From assembly GCA_023423855.1 (NCBI GenBank), contig JAFAEU010000204.1, positions 1 through 8,033 of the forward strand: 8,033 bases of DNA. Reading direction: 5' to 3'. Positions within the stretch are counted from its first letter, which is position 1. Each line of letters begins with the position of its first letter. The notes under the pieces were generated by a model that saw only the letters and a program-made list of their open reading frames with translations, had not been told where the DNA came from and ran no database searches. Both the position numbers and the translations under genes were made by a program. Positions 5,902-8,033 of this stretch are shown here, one piece after another. The stretch is from Pseudomonadota bacterium (GTDB lineage: Bacteria; Pseudomonadota; Gammaproteobacteria; Xanthomonadales; Xanthomonadaceae).

Positions 5902-5932
5902 GCCCAGGCGATGGCATCGTCTGGGCTCTTTT
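5902..5932 (+). terminator. Orphan rho-independent terminator between rimK and colR
   Basis: An 11-bp stem, GCCCAGGCGAT (5902-5912) with ATCGTCTGGGC (5916-5926, one G-U), loop GGC, then TCTTTT. It lies 128 nt after the rimK stop with no ORF in between. It ends either a long rimK 3' UTR or a small RNA starting in 5774-5900, and it separates rimK from colRS transcription. Confidence 0.85.
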
Positions 5933-6052
5933 GTGGGCGCTCGTCGACGGGGCGCCGACAGGGCCATGTGACAGAATCCCTCCTCCCGCGCCCGGCGGAA
6001 CCGCGCATCGTCCCGCGCGGTCCAAGAAGGCCGACCCAACGGAATCCGCTGC

Positions 6053-6736
6053 ATGCGCATCCTCGTCATCGAAGACAACCAGGACATCGCGGCCAACCTC
6101 GGCGACTACCTCGAGGACCGCGGCCACACCGTCGATTTCGCCGCCGACGGCGTGACCGGCCTGCACCTGGCGGTGGTCCACGACTTCGACGCGATCGTGC
6201 TCGACCTCAACCTGCCGGGCATGGACGGGCTGGAGGTCTGCCGCAAGCTGCGCAACGACGCGCGCAAGCAGACGCCGGTGCTGATGCTGACCGCCCGCGA
6301 CAGCCTCGACAACAAGCTCGCCGGCTTCGACTCCGGCGCCGACGACTACCTGGTCAAGCCCTTCGCGCTGCAGGAAGTCGAGGTGCGGCTCAACGCGCTC
6401 TCACGCCGCGGCAAGGGCGTGCAGACGCGGGTGCTGGACGTCGGCGACCTCGAGTACAACCTCGACACGCTGGAAGTGCGCCGCCAGGGCAAGCTGGTGC
6501 AGCTCAACCCGACCGCGCTGAAGATCCTGCAGGCGCTGATGGAGGCCTCGCCGGCGGTGGTGACGCGGCAGGACCTGGAAACCCGTGTCTGGGGCGAGGA
6601 ACTGCCGGATTCGGATTCGCTGCGCGTGCACATCCACGGCCTGCGCGCCGTGATCGACAAGCCCTTCGACGTGCCGCTGATCCAGACCCGCCATGGCATC
6701 GGCTACCGCATCGCCGCGCCCGATGGCGCAGGCTGA
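6053..6736 (+). CDS. colR: ColR-like OmpR/PhoB-family response regulator
   Basis: A 227-residue cytoplasmic transcription factor. The receiver domain (about 1-115) has acidic residues Glu7 and Asp8, phospho-acceptor Asp51 in LDLNLPGMDG, Thr80 in LTARD and Lys102 in VKPFA. The winged-helix DNA-binding domain (about 130-220) ends in a stretch with PDSDSLR, VIDKPFD and HGIGYR. That stretch recalls Pseudomonas ColR, which with ColS controls envelope and metal-stress genes. The start follows a weak GGA at 6041-6043 and matches the usual MRILVIEDN beginning. The gene is followed, with a 14-nt overlap, by its sensor kinase, so the two are translationally coupled. The orphan terminator upstream suggests a promoter in 5933-6050, but no convincing -35/-10 pair was found there. 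The assignment to ColR rather than another PhoP/QseB relative is by remembered similarity. Confidence 0.88.
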   Translation: MRILVIEDNQDIAANLGDYLEDRGHTVDFAADGVTGLHLAVVHDFDAIVLDLNLPGMDGLEVCRKLRNDARKQTPVLMLTARDSLDNKLAGFDSGADDYLVKPFALQEVEVRLNALSRRGKGVQTRVLDVGDLEYNLDTLEVRRQGKLVQLNPTALKILQALMEASPAVVTRQDLETRVWGEELPDSDSLRVHIHGLRAVIDKPFDVPLIQTRHGIGYRIAAPDGAG

Positions 6737-8033
6737 CGACGCGCCGGACGATCCCGTCCGCAGCAGGGGCCGACGCTATCGCAGGCGGCTGCGGACCCGC
6801 ATCATCCTTTCGTTCTTCCTGCTCGGCACGGGCCTGACGGCGCTGTACGCCTACCTCACCGACTTCGCGCGCCAGCGGGTCGAGGACCAGTTGGTCGAGG
6901 AGGTGATGAACAAGAACATCGACGAGTACGCAAGGCGCTTCTATTCCGACCCGACCCGGCCGCCGAGCGTGCCGGTGGAGCAGATCCGCGGTTTCTCCTA
7001 TACGCCCGACCGGTTCGAACGCGTCCGCCAGGAGCGCCCGGAGTGGGCGCTGTTGCCGAACGGCAACCACAACATCACCGACATCGACGAGAACGGCGAG
7101 CCCTTCGCCTACAAGCTCGCGGTACGCAAGACGCCGGAGGCATGGTTCTTCCTCGCCTACGACACCAGCCAGGCGGCGCGCGGGGCGACCCAGCTCCGCT
7201 CGTGGCTGTACGTGGCTGTGGTGCTGTTCGGTGCGCTGTCGCTGGTCATCGGCTGGTGGTCGGCGGCACGGGTGATGAGCCCGGTGTCCGAACTGGCGAA
7301 GCGGATCGGCCGCAGCGGCGACAGCACGCAGCCCGAACCGCTCGCGCCGCATTTCCCCGACGACGAGGTCGGCGAACTGGCCAAGGCGCTCGACGACTAC
7401 GCCGAGCGCCTGACCGAGGTGGTGCAGCGCGACCGCGAGTTCAACGCCGACGTCAGCCACGAATTGCGCACGCCGCTGGCGGTGATCCGCGGCGCGGCCG
7501 AGTTGCTGCTGTCGCGGCCGGACCTGGACGAGAAGACGCAGGCGCGCCTGCTGCGCATCCAGCGCGCCGAGCAGCAGTGCACCGACCTGATCAGCGCGCT
7601 GCTGCTGCTCTCGCGCAACGAGCGCGGCCACGGCGCGACCGACGTGGCGAAGGTCGCGGAGCAACTGTTCGATGCGCACCGCGGCCAGCTCGGCAGCAAG
7701 CCGCTGGCGCTGCGGCTGGAAGGCGTACCGGGGCAGGTGGTGGTGGATGCGCCGGAATCGGCGGTGACGGTCGCGCTCGGCAACCTCGTCGGCAACGCGG
7801 TGAAGTACACGCAGCAGGGCGAGGTGGTGGTGCGGCTGCTCGACGGCGCGGTCGACGTCATCGACTCGGGGCCCGGCCTCAGCGCCGAGGACGCCGCGCG
7901 CCTGTTCGAGCGCGGCTACCGCGGCACCCACGCCGAGCATTCGCAGGGCGGCGGCATCGGCCTGTCGATCGTGCGCCGGCTGTGCCGCCTCTACCAGTGG
8001 CGGGTGCGCGTGGTGCCCGGCGCGGAGCGCGGC
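6723..8033 (+). CDS. colS: ColS-like sensor histidine kinase (3' end outside window)
   Basis: The first 437 residues of a membrane sensor kinase, open to the window end. After a basic N-terminus there is TM1 (about 26-44), a periplasmic sensor region (about 47-158), TM2 (about 161-183) and a HAMP-like linker. The H-box FNADVSHELRTP follows with phospho-acceptor His246. The ATPase domain has N-box LVGNAVKY (Asn358), G1 DSGPG (Asp381) and G2 GGGIGLSIV. The periplasmic part contains ERPE (Glu104, Glu107), an ExxE motif of the kind used for iron/zinc sensing in Pseudomonas ColS. This supports the name and suggests a metal ligand. The start overlaps the last codons of colR by 14 nt. Little appears to be missing beyond the C-terminal end of the ATPase domain. 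Confidence 0.88.
   Translation, partial: MAQADDAPDDPVRSRGRRYRRRLRTRIILSFFLLGTGLTALYAYLTDFARQRVEDQLVEEVMNKNIDEYARRFYSDPTRPPSVPVEQIRGFSYTPDRFERVRQERPEWALLPNGNHNITDIDENGEPFAYKLAVRKTPEAWFFLAYDTSQAARGATQLRSWLYVAVVLFGALSLVIGWWSAARVMSPVSELAKRIGRSGDSTQPEPLAPHFPDDEVGELAKALDDYAERLTEVVQRDREFNADVSHELRTPLAVIRGAAELLLSRPDLDEKTQARLLRIQRAEQQCTDLISALLLLSRNERGHGATDVAKVAEQLFDAHRGQLGSKPLALRLEGVPGQVVVDAPESAVTVALGNLVGNAVKYTQQGEVVVRLLDGAVDVIDSGPGLSAEDAARLFERGYRGTHAEHSQGGGIGLSIVRRLCRLYQWRVRVVPGAERG

Noticed and set aside
6504..7940. Long antisense reading frame opposite colR/colS
   Set aside because: It is low-complexity Arg/Ala/His-rich sequence mirroring the codon pattern of the sense genes, with no family resemblance.

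Overview
The window looks like the chromosome of a high-GC gammaproteobacterium of the Xanthomonadaceae/Lysobacteraceae type. The evidence is the very GC-rich genes, an EstA-type autotransporter esterase, RimK, and a ColR/ColS-like two-component pair. This placement is inferred from protein resemblance and composition; no search was run. All genes read on the + strand.

Layout. (1) 76-1941: an EstA-like GDSL autotransporter esterase. (2) 1989-4826: one tRNA-Gly(CCC) transcription unit with its own promoter and a strong rho-independent terminator. The tRNA gene is split in the 3' strand of its anticodon stem, after nucleotide 40, by a 2,680-nt group II intron (2068-4747). The intron has a canonical GTGCG start, a near-textbook domain V, a domain VI with a bulged branch-point A, and a full-length reverse transcriptase/maturase/HNH protein. 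(3) 4844-5773: rimK, starting 17 nt after that terminator. (4) 5774-6052: an intergenic region with a second, orphan terminator. (5) 6053-8033: a colR-like response regulator overlapping a colS-like sensor kinase that runs off the window.

The most striking feature is inside the intron. Between its ribozyme core (domains I-III) and the Shine-Dalgarno of its protein, in the position of domain IV, lies a complete 74-nt tRNA-Gly(CCC) gene with encoded CCA (2919-2992). It has the same anticodon as the tRNA that the intron interrupts. It is not a simple duplicate: it differs at 10 of 74 positions, and eight of these form four compensated stem pairs. The intron therefore appears to carry a working replacement for the gene it breaks. 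The replacement also differs from the target at bases the intron would use for site recognition. Processing of this tRNA by RNase P and tRNase Z would cut the intron in domain IV, which is where natural trans-splicing group II introns are split. It would also leave a 15-nt leader carrying AGGAGG in front of the maturase gene.

The intron should recognise the tRNA anticodon arm through two exon-binding sequences, EBS2 at 2519-2524 and EBS1 at 2583-2588. These give 12 Watson-Crick pairs to the 5' exon. The chromosomal order estA / tRNA-Gly / rimK / colRS seems to be the ancestral arrangement, with the less GC-rich intron as the newcomer.
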